Source of the DNA: Gemmatimonadota bacterium
GTDB taxonomy: Bacteria > Gemmatimonadota > Gemmatimonadetes > Longimicrobiales > Gaopeijiaceae
Reading direction: 5' to 3'
DNA: 64,000 nucleotides
Assembly (NCBI GenBank): GCA_041390125.1
Contig: JAWKQN010000002.1
Location: 310,001-374,000, forward strand
Below are positions 36,688 through 45,559 of the stretch, piece by piece; positions within the stretch are counted from its first letter, which is position 1; the number at the start of each line of letters is the position of its first letter. A program made the position numbers and the translations under genes. A model generated the notes under the pieces. The model ran no database searches. It worked only from the letters and a program-made list of their open reading frames with translations, and was not told the DNA's origin.

Positions 36688-38079
36688 TCAGTTCAGGCCC
36701 AACGAGCCGGCGACGTTGATCCGTACCGCCCCGAAGCCGGGCGGCACGACGGCGTCTCCCCCGCTCAGCAGCGCGGCGCGCACGGCCGCGGGGTTGTTGC
36801 CGTACTTCTCCACCAGGATGCCGGCCAGACCGGAGACGTGTGGCGCGGCCATCGAGGTGCCGTTCACACCCAGCACGAACGTGCCCGTCTGGCAGACGGG
36901 CACGACCAGCGATGTGGTCGAGCAGGCCGCCCAGACCGGAGCGCCGGTGTTCCCGCCGGGCGCGGCCACCGTGACGTTCGAGCCGATGTTGGAGTAGAGC
37001 GCGGGGGCATCCGGATCGGGCCAGGGACCCGCCGTCCCTCCGGACGTGGGGCCGGTGGCGGCCACGCAGATCACACCCGGCGCGTCACAGTACGTGAAGT
37101 AGATGCCGGGGAACGTATCCATGTCGAGCCCGGCGTTGCCGGAGGAGACGACCACGACCGTCCCGGCAGCACCCACGGCCTCGAAGACGCGGTCGATGAA
37201 ATCGGCGAAGTCGGGGAACTGCGTCGCGTCGAAGGCGCCACCGAGGCTCATGTTGATGACGTCGGCGCGGTTGTCCACGGCGTGCAGGATCCCCTGGATG
37301 ACGCTGGAGAACGGACACGAGCCCGTGACGTCGCAGACCTTGACGCCCATCAGGCGAAGTCGGCTGGTGACGCCGGCGATCACGTCCCCGTTGCTGACCG
37401 CGGTCGACGCCACGTGCGTGCCGTGGAAGTTCAGGTCCGTGATGGGGTGCCGGTCGGGGAACATCTGGGCGACGAGCTGGTCGTCCGACGGGATGAACGA
37501 CACGGAGCGGCGCAGGTCCACCAGACCGCGCAGGTCCGGATACAGGTAGTCGATCCCGGTGTCGAGGATCGCGACGGTACGGGTGACGGAGCCCAAGCGC
37601 CCGGCGGCCCACGCCTTGTCCGCCTCCACGGCCCGCATGTTCCACTGGCGCGCGTAGAAGAAGGCCTGCGTCGGATCCGTGGCGCTGGCGACCACGCCCG
37701 CCGCTTCGGTCCGCAGCCCACCGACGGGCTCCAGCTCGAAGCTCAGATCCGGCTGGACCGCGACGATGTCGTTGGCTCGGCCGAGCCGAGCCGCGACGGG
37801 GGCGTCGATGCCGCTCACCACGGCGATGCCCACGCGGTGCTGGAACACCAGGGTGCCTCCCACGTCCGCCACCCGCTTGCGGAAGTTGTAGGGCACCGGA
37901 CCGTCGAACAGCATGAGGTAGCGGTCGCCCTCCTGCAGCACGCTGGACGCAGCTTCCAGCGCCGGCGTTCCGTCGGAACGAAGCTCGACCGGCGGGCTGG
38001 TGACATCCGCACAGGCCGCGAGGAATGCTGCACCGAGCAGCGCGAGCGGGGCGACTCTCGAACGGACACGTGGACGCAT
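36688..38079 (-). CDS. S8 subtilisin-family serine protease lipoprotein
   Basis: 463 residues. Lipobox LAAC is followed by an inhibitor I9-like propeptide (about 55-130: YLMLFDGPVPYNFRKRVADV). The catalytic domain has the full triad: Asp in VAILDTGIDYLYPDL, His in FHGTHVAS and Ser in GTSMAAPHVSG, with the oxyanion Asn in VVSSGNAG. It should be an active secreted, propeptide-controlled protease. ATG 38079 follows GGAGG. A good promoter candidate (TTGCTG-18-TATCAT) lies 60 bp upstream, and the PrcB-like gene follows five bases after its stop. Confidence 0.9.
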   Translation of the reverse strand: MRPRVRSRVAPLALLGAAFLAACADVTSPPVELRSDGTPALEAASSVLQEGDRYLMLFDGPVPYNFRKRVADVGGTLVFQHRVGIAVVSGIDAPVAARLGRANDIVAVQPDLSFELEPVGGLRTEAAGVVASATDPTQAFFYARQWNMRAVEADKAWAAGRLGSVTRTVAILDTGIDYLYPDLRGLVDLRRSVSFIPSDDQLVAQMFPDRHPITDLNFHGTHVASTAVSNGDVIAGVTSRLRLMGVKVCDVTGSCPFSSVIQGILHAVDNRADVINMSLGGAFDATQFPDFADFIDRVFEAVGAAGTVVVVSSGNAGLDMDTFPGIYFTYCDAPGVICVAATGPTSGGTAGPWPDPDAPALYSNIGSNVTVAAPGGNTGAPVWAACSTTSLVVPVCQTGTFVLGVNGTSMAAPHVSGLAGILVEKYGNNPAAVRAALLSGGDAVVPPGFGAVRINVAGSLGLN

Positions 38080-38138
38080 GAGGGCCTCCGGGGTGAGGGT
38101 ACGACGCGGACGGGATCGCCCGGCCGGGGGGCTGCGGC

Positions 38139-38168
38139 ATGATAGGATGCCCGCCCCTGCCCCAGCAA
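38139..38168 (-). promoter_or_regulatory. Candidate promoter for the S8 protease gene
   Basis: Minus-strand TTGCTG (38168-38163) and TATCAT (38144-38139) are 18 bp apart, 59 bp before ATG 38079. TATCAT matches the -10 consensus at five of six bases and TTG fits the -35. The rest of the 38080-38289 gap has no gene. Confidence 0.45.
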
Positions 38169-38289
38169 CGGGAAACGCGGGAAGACGGGACCCGGACACG
38201 GCGCGCCCGGCGGACCGTTGCGGGACGGCCACACCGGCGCGCCGACGGGTCCTGCGGATCCGGGGAATCGGTCCACCCGCAACCCCGGT

Positions 38290-39957
38290 TCAGGGCCGCT
38301 CGGTTCCTCCCGCCACCGACCACGGCCAGCGCGGATCACCCACGCCGACCCGCTGTCCATCCGCGCCCACGGCGATCGCGTTCAGGCGCGCGAAGTAGAC
38401 CCCGAACGGCTCGGTGTCGATCTCGAAGCCGAAGCGGGCGAAGTCCGGTCCACCCCAGTCGGATCCGTCCACTCCGGTACCGGTCTCCAGCGTGAGCGTC
38501 CCTTCGCTGGGATGGAGACGCGGTGCGGCCAGGGCGGCCTCCAGATCCATCCGCTCCACCCCCAGTCGCACGAACGTGGACACGAGCGCGGAGATGATGC
38601 GGCGCGAGCCCGCTCCGCCGATGACATACGCGAGCTCGCCGTCGCGCAGCGCGATCAACGGGGATTGGGAGGACCAGGGGCGGTCGCCGGGCTGGATGTC
38701 GACCAGGTACCCCAGCGTCGAGGCGTACAGGAAGCCCAGGCCCGGGCTCGCAACGCGGGCGCCGCCGGTCGGGCCCAGCGACTGGGTCATCGAGACGGCC
38801 CACCCCTCGGCGTCCACGACCGACAGGTGGGTGGTGTTGGGATGTTCGGCGTCGGGCCCGCTCGGCGTCCCGGCGCTCCGGTCCGCCAGCAGGGCGCGCA
38901 GCTCCTGCGCACGGGCCTCCGCCCGCCCGGGGGAGGTGAGCTCGGAGGCGGCCGAGTCGGCGGGCCCCTGCACCCGCTCCCGGTCCTCGAAGGCCTGGGT
39001 CAACGCGTGCGCGATCATCGCGGTGCGCTCGGCGGACGACGCCTCCTCGAGCGGCAGGCGGTCGAGGATCTGGAGCGCCTCGATGGTGGTCACGCCGGAC
39101 GCGGGCAGGTAGCTGCCCCACAGCTCCAGCCCCCGGAAGGTCCCGGAGCCCACGACGGCCGGAACGGCGCGATAGGCGTCGAGGTCGTTGGCGCGCACCC
39201 AGCCGTCCCGTGCCTCCATCTCGGCCGTGAGCGTCCTGCTCAGCGACCCGCGATAGAAGGCGTCCGCACCCTCGGTGGCGAGGACGCGCAGGGTCGCGGC
39301 CAGCGTCGGCTGGACCAGACGCTCGCCGGGTCCGTAGGGGGTGCCGTCCGGGCGCAGGAAGTGGCGGCGCGCACCCTCGTCGGTCGCCAGCTCGCGCGCT
39401 GCACTCCGCAGGCGCTCCGCCTCTCCCGGGCTGAGCTCGAATCCCTCCTCGGCGAGCCGGATGGCCGGCGCCACCACCTGCGCCCAGGGCAGGCGCCCGC
39501 GGCCCTCATGCAGGCCCGCCAGGCCCGCCACGGTTCCGGGGATGGCAACCGCCCCCCACCCGTAGTCCCCCCCCACCGCGGCCTCGGGCCGGAATCCGGA
39601 CGGCACCTCGGTGGTGGCGTCGATGCCCGCGACGGTTCCCTGCGGGGTCCTCCAGAGCGCCTGTGTCCGCCCGCCCAGCCCCGACTGGGTGGGCTCCGCC
39701 ACAGCGAGCGCAAACGCGGCCGCGACGGCGGCATCGACCGCGTTGCCCCCCGCGCGCAGCACCTCGACCCCGGCGGCGGTCGCCGGTGCGGAGCCGGATA
39801 CGACCATGCCGCCGGACGCGTGCGCGACCGGGCCGGCGGGTGCGCCGGTGCCGGAGCCGGCCTCGGCGGAGCACCCCGCAAGCGCGAAGGTGGAGAGGAG
39901 GAGGAGGGTCCGCGGCCGACGACACAGCGGGTGTCGTGTTGCGCGGGAGATCTGCAT
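38290..39957 (-). CDS. ggt: Gamma-glutamyltransferase lipoprotein
   Basis: 555 residues, the usual length of gamma-glutamyltransferase. A basic-hydrophobic start ends in ALAGC, a lipobox. The N-terminal part has the family pattern GGNAVDAAVAAAFALAVAEP and QSGLGG. The self-cleavage and catalytic Thr is in PNTTHLSVVDAEG, and the oxyanion glycine pair in VIGGAGSRRI. It hydrolyses glutathione and related gamma-glutamyl compounds in the periplasm after autoproteolysis into two subunits. ATG 39957 starts it; the two hairpins between 39978 and 40063 separate it from the ankyrin gene. Confidence 0.88.
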   Translation of the reverse strand: MQISRATRHPLCRRPRTLLLLSTFALAGCSAEAGSGTGAPAGPVAHASGGMVVSGSAPATAAGVEVLRAGGNAVDAAVAAAFALAVAEPTQSGLGGRTQALWRTPQGTVAGIDATTEVPSGFRPEAAVGGDYGWGAVAIPGTVAGLAGLHEGRGRLPWAQVVAPAIRLAEEGFELSPGEAERLRSAARELATDEGARRHFLRPDGTPYGPGERLVQPTLAATLRVLATEGADAFYRGSLSRTLTAEMEARDGWVRANDLDAYRAVPAVVGSGTFRGLELWGSYLPASGVTTIEALQILDRLPLEEASSAERTAMIAHALTQAFEDRERVQGPADSAASELTSPGRAEARAQELRALLADRSAGTPSGPDAEHPNTTHLSVVDAEGWAVSMTQSLGPTGGARVASPGLGFLYASTLGYLVDIQPGDRPWSSQSPLIALRDGELAYVIGGAGSRRIISALVSTFVRLGVERMDLEAALAAPRLHPSEGTLTLETGTGVDGSDWGGPDFARFGFEIDTEPFGVYFARLNAIAVGADGQRVGVGDPRWPWSVAGGTERP

Positions 39958-39977
39958 CGCCAGGTCTCCTTACGTCA

Positions 39978-40011
39978 GGTGCGGCACCCCCAATGTGGGG
40001 GGTGCCGCACC
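39978..40011 (-). terminator. 14-bp perfect hairpin upstream of ggt
   Basis: GGTGCGGCACCCCC (39978-39991) pairs perfectly with GGGGGTGCCGCACC (39998-40011), loop AATGTG. It lies 21 bp before the gamma-glutamyltransferase ATG and downstream of a second palindrome, so it may stop transcription from the ankyrin gene or shape the ggt leader. Confidence 0.5.
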
Positions 40012-40039
40012 GCTCCAGCAAATGCCGGAGAAGAACCGA

Positions 40040-40063
40040 CCGTTCCCTCCGCGGAGGGAACGG
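40040..40063 (-). terminator. 24-bp perfect palindrome after ankyrin gene
   Basis: CCGTTCCCTCCGCGGAGGGAACGG is its own reverse complement. It begins eight bases after the ankyrin gene stop on the minus strand and is followed there by TCGGTTCTTCT, a mildly T-rich run, so it is a reasonable intrinsic terminator. Confidence 0.55.
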
Positions 40064-40070
40064 CCCGGTC

Positions 40071-41936
40071 TCAGCAGGACTGGCAGTTGTGGTTGTTCTT
40101 CGCCCCGAGCCCCTCGAGCAGCTCCATGGTGGAGGGGAAAGGCTGGACGCGCTGCTGCGGGCCGTTGGCCATGTCCACGGTGGTCTGGCCGCGTCGGCTC
40201 ACGACCAGCGGGTCGGCCCCCTTCGAGACGAGATACTTGATCAGCTCGTCGTCGCCTCGCGCTGCGGCATTGTGCAGCGCCGAGTAGCCCTCGTGATCCC
40301 GCACGTTGACGTCGACCCCGAGCTCGTCGACCAGGTACTTCGCGGCCGGCAACCACCCCTCGGGCACGTGCTGGTGCTGCTGCCCCACGCGGGATGTGCC
40401 GTAGCCGACCCCGGTCGCCGCGTGCAGCGGATGCACCGCGGGGCCCCCCACCTCGACCGGCGGCAGGCCGGAGGGATCCTCCTTCTCCTCCTCGTCGTCG
40501 TCCCGGCCGGGGAAGCGCCGCTCCGCGGGCTTGGTGGTCGCGATGTTGGGATCCGCGCCGTATTCGTGCAGCAGGCGCATCGCGGCGACATCCAGGGAGT
40601 AGGCGGCACGCCAGAACGTGGTGGCGCCACCGAAGTCGACGCCCATGCGTCCGGCGTTGTAGGCCGTGTACCAGATGTGCGTGTTCACGCGCTGGTTCAC
40701 GTCCGCGCCCGCGTCCAGCAGCGCCCTCATCATGTCGAGGTAGTCGGTCTCCTGCTGCTGCCACGCCGTGGGCTGCGGATACCAGGTGCGCAACGCCCAG
40801 CGGCCGTTCACGACGGCGAACAGGGGACCCACGCCATCCTCGCTCACGAGGTTGGGATCGGCGCCGCGTTCGAGCAGCATGTGCGCCAGGTCGTAGTTCC
40901 CGTTGATGGTCGCCACGAGCAACGCGCTCGACTGGTCGCCACCGGTGACCGCGTTCACGTCCGCGCCGGCGTCGAGCAGCATGCGCGCCTCGTCCATGTG
41001 ACCGTCGCGGGCGGCGTAGTGCAGCGCCGTGAAGCCGCCCTGCGCGCCGACCAGGTCCGTGTACGACAGGGGCGTCACGAAGAGCTGGCTGGACACCGAG
41101 TCCGGGCGCGCCCGTGGATCCGGTCGGTCGTCCGGGTCGGGCTGTGCGGGCGCTCCGGCCGTCTGACCGCCCTGACCGCCCTGGGCGTTCTGGCCGCCTT
41201 GGCCCGCCTGGGCGTTCTGACCGCCCTGGCCGCCTTGCGCGTTCTGACCGCCCTGTCCGCCCTGGCCCCGCTGCTCGGGCTCACCCCGGGCCGCGGCCAC
41301 CATGCGCTGCCGGCGCCGCCGGTCCTCCTGGTCCTTCTTGGCCACCTCGCGGTAGTCGACGACCGTGGTCGCGGCCTTCACGTCCGCACCGGCGTCGAGG
41401 AGGGTGCGCATGACCGCCCCACGTCCGTAGGCCGCCGCGAACATCAGGGGCGTGCGGGCCTGGTGTGCATCCACGACATCCACGTCGGCCCCGCGCTGCA
41501 CGAGCGCCTGCACGGTGCTCACGTCGCCGGACTCCGCTGCGAAGTGCAGCGGAGCCACACCCGTGGCGGTCAGGGCGTTGGGATCGGCGCCGCCGGCGAG
41601 AAGCGTGGAGACCACGTCGACGAAGCCTTTCTGCGCCGCGAGGTGGAGCGGGGTGTACCCTCCGAGGCGCGTGGTCGGCTCGACCTGCGCTCCGGCATAC
41701 AGCAGAAGCTGCACGAGCTCGGCCCGGTTCTCGAGCGAAGCCCAGTGCAGGGCGGTCATCCCGTCTCCCTGGGCCGCATTGACGTCCGCGCCCTCGCGCA
41801 GCAGCGCGCGCACCGCCTCCACGTCGCCGCGCTCGGCCGCATCGGCCACGGGCGCCTCCGGCGGCGGCAGGAGCGCCGCCGAGAGGAAGACGACCGACAG
41901 GGCGGCCAGCGTGTTGTTCCTGAGGAGCCTCTTCAT
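40071..41936 (-). CDS. Secreted ankyrin-repeat protein
   Basis: 621 residues. After a signal peptide (LAALSVVFLSAALLPPP) come many ankyrin repeats with the pattern G-x-TPLHxAxxxG: GMTALHWASLENRAELVQLL, GYTPLHLAAQKGFVDVVSTL, TPLMFAAAYGRG and GFTALHYAARDGHMDEARML. A Gly/Gln/Asn/Ala linker at about 222-259 (GGQNAQ units) splits the array. The C terminus ends in HNCQSC, two Cys with no obvious partner. Ankyrin arrays bind proteins. It begins as TGATG on the stop of the DUF1592 gene, so the two are coupled and probably interact. Confidence 0.87.
   Translation of the reverse strand: MKRLLRNNTLAALSVVFLSAALLPPPEAPVADAAERGDVEAVRALLREGADVNAAQGDGMTALHWASLENRAELVQLLLYAGAQVEPTTRLGGYTPLHLAAQKGFVDVVSTLLAGGADPNALTATGVAPLHFAAESGDVSTVQALVQRGADVDVVDAHQARTPLMFAAAYGRGAVMRTLLDAGADVKAATTVVDYREVAKKDQEDRRRRQRMVAAARGEPEQRGQGGQGGQNAQGGQGGQNAQAGQGGQNAQGGQGGQTAGAPAQPDPDDRPDPRARPDSVSSQLFVTPLSYTDLVGAQGGFTALHYAARDGHMDEARMLLDAGADVNAVTGGDQSSALLVATINGNYDLAHMLLERGADPNLVSEDGVGPLFAVVNGRWALRTWYPQPTAWQQQETDYLDMMRALLDAGADVNQRVNTHIWYTAYNAGRMGVDFGGATTFWRAAYSLDVAAMRLLHEYGADPNIATTKPAERRFPGRDDDEEEKEDPSGLPPVEVGGPAVHPLHAATGVGYGTSRVGQQHQHVPEGWLPAAKYLVDELGVDVNVRDHEGYSALHNAAARGDDELIKYLVSKGADPLVVSRRGQTTVDMANGPQQRVQPFPSTMELLEGLGAKNNHNCQSC
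41162..41272 (-). repeat. Tandem codon repeat encoding GGQNAQ linker
   Basis: About 110 bp of short imperfect tandem units inside the ankyrin gene encode GQGGQNAQ-type repeats (residues about 222-259), with runs such as GGQNAQGGQGGQ. It is a flexible low-complexity linker and a likely place for length variation by slippage. Confidence 0.7.
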
Positions 41937-44422
41937 CAGTTCCTCTCCGTTCCCTGGTGTTGCATCTCGTCGGCCGTCACCTCGACCCGCGAGGTGAGGA
42001 ACGCATCGCTCTCGACCACGCCCTCGATGAAGGCGGAGATCCGGTAGTCGTTCTTCGCGGCGTCCCGCGTGATCGCACGGATGGCCGGCATGTCGTAGTA
42101 CTCGAGCCGGCGACCGATGGCGTAGGCCATCAGGTTCTCCGTGAACGTCCGCAGGAACACCTCGGGCCGGGCCAGGATCGCCTCGCGCAGATCCGCCGGA
42201 CCCGCGATGGCGCTCCCGTCGTAGAGCTCACCCACGGGATCGATCAGGTTGCCGCCGTCCTTCACGCGGAAGGCGCCGGTCGGATCGAAGTTCTCCAGGG
42301 CCAGACCGATGGGGTCGATCACCCGGTGGCACGAGTTGCAGGACGGATTCGCACGGTGCTGCTCCATGCGCTCCCGGACCGTCAGGATCCGGCCTTCCTC
42401 CGCGCCTTCGGTCTGCTCCAGGGCAGGGACGTTCGGCGGGGGCGCCGGCGGCGGCGAGCCGAGCAACACCTCCATGACCCACTTCCCGCGCAGCACCGGC
42501 GACGTGCGGTCGGCGTGCGACGTCAGCGTCAGGATGCTCCCGTGCCCCAGGAGTCCACGGCGGCTCTCGTCGGCGTAGCGCGCCATCTGGAAATCCGAGC
42601 CGACCACGTTCGGGATGCCGTAGTGCCGCGCCAGACGCTCGTTCACGAACGTGTAGTCGGCGCTGAGCATCTCCAGCGCGCTCCGGTCCTGCCGCACGAG
42701 GTAGTCGAAGAACAGCTCGGTCTCGCGCTTCATCGCCTCCGCGAGGGTGGCGTCGTAGTACGGATAGCTGAGCGCGTCGGGGTGGACCTTGTCCACGTCG
42801 GACAGGCGCAACCACTGCGCGGCGAAGCGCGTGGCCAGCCCCTCCGAGCGGGGATCGGCCAACAGGCGCTGGACCTGCTTCTCCAGCTGACCGCCCTTGG
42901 ACAGCTCGTTCTTGCGCGCCAGCTCGATCAGCTCGGCGTCGGGCGGCGTGCCCCAGATGAAGTAGGAGAGCCGGGACGCCAGATCGTAGTCGCTGATGCG
43001 GTAGACGCTGCCGGGGCGGATGTTGGACGGAGCCTCCTCGACGCGGAAGACGAAGTGGGGGCTGGCCAGGATGGCCTCCAGCGCGAAGCGCACGCCGCCC
43101 TCGAAACCGTCCTCCTCGAAGCCCTGGTCGTAGAAGCCCATCAGGCCTTCGATGTCCGACTCCATCAGCGGGCGGCGATACGCCTTGGTGGCCAACCGCT
43201 CCACGATGCTCTGGGCACAGGGGCGTGCCTCGGCCGGCGCCAGCGGCCGGCACGTGAAGATGCGCCGCCGCGTCTCGGTCTCCGACACGCCGGTCACGCG
43301 GAAGGGACCCACCACCGCGAAGCGCTGCAGGTGGGGGAGCGTGGTCACCCCGTAGTCCAGACCGATCTGGGTGTCGGCCAGCGTGTGGTCGACCGGGGTG
43401 ATCAGGTCGTCCTCCGGACCCTCCCACCGCTTGATGAAGACGGCCGCCACGCGGTGCGTGCCGGCGCGGACCTGGATGGAGTCCGTGGACAGCGTCATGC
43501 CGTTGGGATCGGAGTCCGACATCCAGCGATCGATGTCGAGCACCGCCACCCGCTCCCCGTCCACCGAGACCTCGACCTGCTCGTTGGGCTGCGTGCGACC
43601 GAACAGCTCCCCTTCCGGCGCGGAGTGCAGCGTGACCTGGAACACGTAGCGTCCGTCGGCGGGGAAGTTGTGGTCCACCGCCAGGCCGCCGCGTGTGCCG
43701 AACGGCGCCCCGGGCACGCGATCCTTCTGCGACTGGGTGCGCGGCACCGTATACGGCTTCGAGCCCGGATCGGCGTTCACGTCCCCCAGCGCCTCGCGGC
43801 TGATCTGGGACGCGGCCCGCAGGTAGCCCTCCATCAGCGTGGTGGAGGGCATCTGCACGTCGGCGATGTTGTCGAAGTTCGCGCTCTTGGTGTCGAGCGG
43901 CAGGAACGCGCTCACGTCCACGCCGATCCCCAGCAACTCGCGCACGGACGCCTGGTATTCCGCGCGGTTCAGGCGCTGGAACGTCCGGCTGCCGGGATTC
44001 GGGTTCTCACGCGCCAGCTCGTCCATGCGGTCTTCGAGCGCGACCATGAGCAGCTGCAGCGAATCGGCCTCGGGGCGACGGGCTCCCGCGGGCGGCATCA
44101 TCCCCGCCCGCAGCTTCTTGATCATCTTCTCGGCGATCTCGCCCTGATCGGCCGCCCCGTCGAACGTGAAGCTCTCCAGCGAGAGATTGCCCGTCAGGCG
44201 CTGGTCGTTGTGGCAGCGCATGCAGTACTGCTCGACGACGCCCTCATAGGCGTCCTCGGGCGGCTGATGGACGGCGGCGTCACCGCCCGCGGCCAGCGCT
44301 GCGGCCAGCCAATCGGCCGGGGGGATGACGGTGTCCGGCCCCCGATCGGAGACGGCGACGGCGGCGGCCAGCGCCGCCCCCGCGACGATCGGGATGAGGA
44401 CGGGGTGCGTGAGATTCGGCAT
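41936..44422 (-). CDS. DUF1592/DUF1588/DUF1585 cytochrome-like protein (PSD1-associated type)
   Basis: 828 residues with a membrane-type signal (VLIPIVAGAALAAAVAV). Two heme-type motifs are present, CMRCH near residue 67 and CNSCH near 700. The domains follow the family order: DUF1587 (LNRAEYQASVRELLGI), DUF1595 (YRRPLMESDIEGLMGFY), DUF1592 (RISDYDLASRLSYFIWG), DUF1588 (LGHGSILTLTSHADRTSPV) and DUF1585 (GRRLEYYDMPAIRAI). Such proteins are common in polymer-degrading bacteria with large periplasmic gene sets; their role is unproven. It starts at ATG 44422 and is followed directly by the ankyrin gene. Confidence 0.87.
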   Translation of the reverse strand: MPNLTHPVLIPIVAGAALAAAVAVSDRGPDTVIPPADWLAAALAAGGDAAVHQPPEDAYEGVVEQYCMRCHNDQRLTGNLSLESFTFDGAADQGEIAEKMIKKLRAGMMPPAGARRPEADSLQLLMVALEDRMDELARENPNPGSRTFQRLNRAEYQASVRELLGIGVDVSAFLPLDTKSANFDNIADVQMPSTTLMEGYLRAASQISREALGDVNADPGSKPYTVPRTQSQKDRVPGAPFGTRGGLAVDHNFPADGRYVFQVTLHSAPEGELFGRTQPNEQVEVSVDGERVAVLDIDRWMSDSDPNGMTLSTDSIQVRAGTHRVAAVFIKRWEGPEDDLITPVDHTLADTQIGLDYGVTTLPHLQRFAVVGPFRVTGVSETETRRRIFTCRPLAPAEARPCAQSIVERLATKAYRRPLMESDIEGLMGFYDQGFEEDGFEGGVRFALEAILASPHFVFRVEEAPSNIRPGSVYRISDYDLASRLSYFIWGTPPDAELIELARKNELSKGGQLEKQVQRLLADPRSEGLATRFAAQWLRLSDVDKVHPDALSYPYYDATLAEAMKRETELFFDYLVRQDRSALEMLSADYTFVNERLARHYGIPNVVGSDFQMARYADESRRGLLGHGSILTLTSHADRTSPVLRGKWVMEVLLGSPPPAPPPNVPALEQTEGAEEGRILTVRERMEQHRANPSCNSCHRVIDPIGLALENFDPTGAFRVKDGGNLIDPVGELYDGSAIAGPADLREAILARPEVFLRTFTENLMAYAIGRRLEYYDMPAIRAITRDAAKNDYRISAFIEGVVESDAFLTSRVEVTADEMQHQGTERN

Positions 44423-44602
44423 GGGGTCCCTCGGTTGGCGGGGGCGTCGGCGTCCCGACGCTCCTCGGCGTTCCTGCGCGGCGCGAGCCACCGGGCCTGG
44501 GGAGGGCACGGCGCTCTTCGAGCACCCTGAATCTGGGGCGGCCGGGCGCGTTCTAGCAAATGGCGGACGGCGGCCGACGACCCGCTGCACGCACGCGACA
44601 GA

Positions 44603-44621
44603 GGCCGGGGCAGACCCGGCC
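44603..44621 (-). terminator. Hairpin after DUF4097 gene
   Basis: GGCCGGG (44603-44609) and CCCGGCC (44615-44621) form a 7-bp stem with a 5-base loop, 27 bp past the DUF4097 gene stop on the minus strand. No T tract follows. The 44423-44647 gap has no gene. Confidence 0.3.
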
Positions 44622-44647
44622 GAGGAGGGACCCGCGGGCGGAGGGGC

Positions 44648-45472
44648 TCAGCCCCCCCGACGTCCGCGTCGGCGCGCGGGCGGCAGATCGACTGCACCAC
44701 CCACATTGGAGTAGTGGATCCTCTCCCGGCGGGTTCCGTCGACCCGCAGATCTCCGCGGACATCGTCCACCTGGACCCGGCCCGATCCCTTGTCCTCCAC
44801 CACCACGTCGCGGCCCACGCCGGCGATGTCGGCCGCGCCGGATCCGTCGCGCAGGCGCACGCTGCCCGACACGGCCCGGATCTCGACCCCGCCCGAGCCG
44901 TCCTCCACCTCCACGTCCCCCTCCACGCCCCGGATGTGGAGCTCCCCGGAGCCGTCGTCCACGCGCAGCCGACCGCTCACGTCCTCGATCCGGAGGGCGC
45001 CGGATCCGTCCCGCACCACCAGCTCACCCACGCCCCGGATCTCGGCCTCGCCGCTGCCGTCCTCCACCTCCGCCGCCATCCCGGCGGGGACGTCCACCTG
45101 GAGGTCGATGCGGGCGTACCGGTCCCGCCCCCAGCCACCGCCGTTCCAGTCGGGGTGGATCGTACGCAGCCGCCCTTCCGCTCCGGAGCGCTCGAGCGTG
45201 ACGTCCAGCGCCTCCATCCGCTCCCGGTCGGAGGCGCAGAGCACCGCATGGACGCGAATGCCGGTCTCGCCTTCCCGTCCCTGCACGACCAGGCGCCCCG
45301 AATGGGCCTCGATGCGGATCCGGTCCAGATCCGCGGCGCCGAGGTCGAGATCCCGCTCCTCCCGGATCTCGCACCGCTGCTGTGCCTCGGCCGGCACGGC
45401 TCCGAAGGTCAGCGCCGCCAGCGCCATCGCGCTCCCCACCCCCACCGCTCGTCGCGTCGTCCTCGCCCGCAT
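44648..45472 (-). CDS. DUF4097-type secreted beta-helix repeat protein
   Basis: 274 residues with a signal peptide (ALAALTFGAVPAEAQ). Residues 138-244 carry six repeats of 17-18 residues beginning with DGSG (at 138, 155, 173, 191, 209 and 227), each followed by a strand and turn such as VEIRAVSG. This is the DUF4097/DUF2807 adhesin-like pattern, a right-handed beta solenoid. The function of the family is poorly known; surface binding is likely. ATG 45472 follows GGGAGGAG. No catalytic residues are seen. Confidence 0.75.
   Translation of the reverse strand: MRARTTRRAVGVGSAMALAALTFGAVPAEAQQRCEIREERDLDLGAADLDRIRIEAHSGRLVVQGREGETGIRVHAVLCASDRERMEALDVTLERSGAEGRLRTIHPDWNGGGWGRDRYARIDLQVDVPAGMAAEVEDGSGEAEIRGVGELVVRDGSGALRIEDVSGRLRVDDGSGELHIRGVEGDVEVEDGSGGVEIRAVSGSVRLRDGSGAADIAGVGRDVVVEDKGSGRVQVDDVRGDLRVDGTRRERIHYSNVGGAVDLPPARRRGRRGG
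44741..45061 (-). repeat. DGSG coding repeat in DUF4097 gene
   Basis: Six imperfect 51-54-bp units encode the 17-18-residue DGSG repeat of the protein above. The units differ at many silent sites, so the repeat is old and maintained at protein level. Confidence 0.6.
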
Positions 45473-45559
45473 CGTCTCCTCCCGTCGTGTCCGGTTCGGA
45501 CCCGATTGGACGGCTCGGCTCCGGGCGGGGTTGGAACGGGTCGGGGCGCGAGCGCCGCC

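Noticed and set aside
36164..38079. PrcB-like protein as a proteasome-linked factor
   Set aside because: No proteasome or chaperone genes nearby; only the C-terminal domain resembles PrcB, so only a generic name is given.
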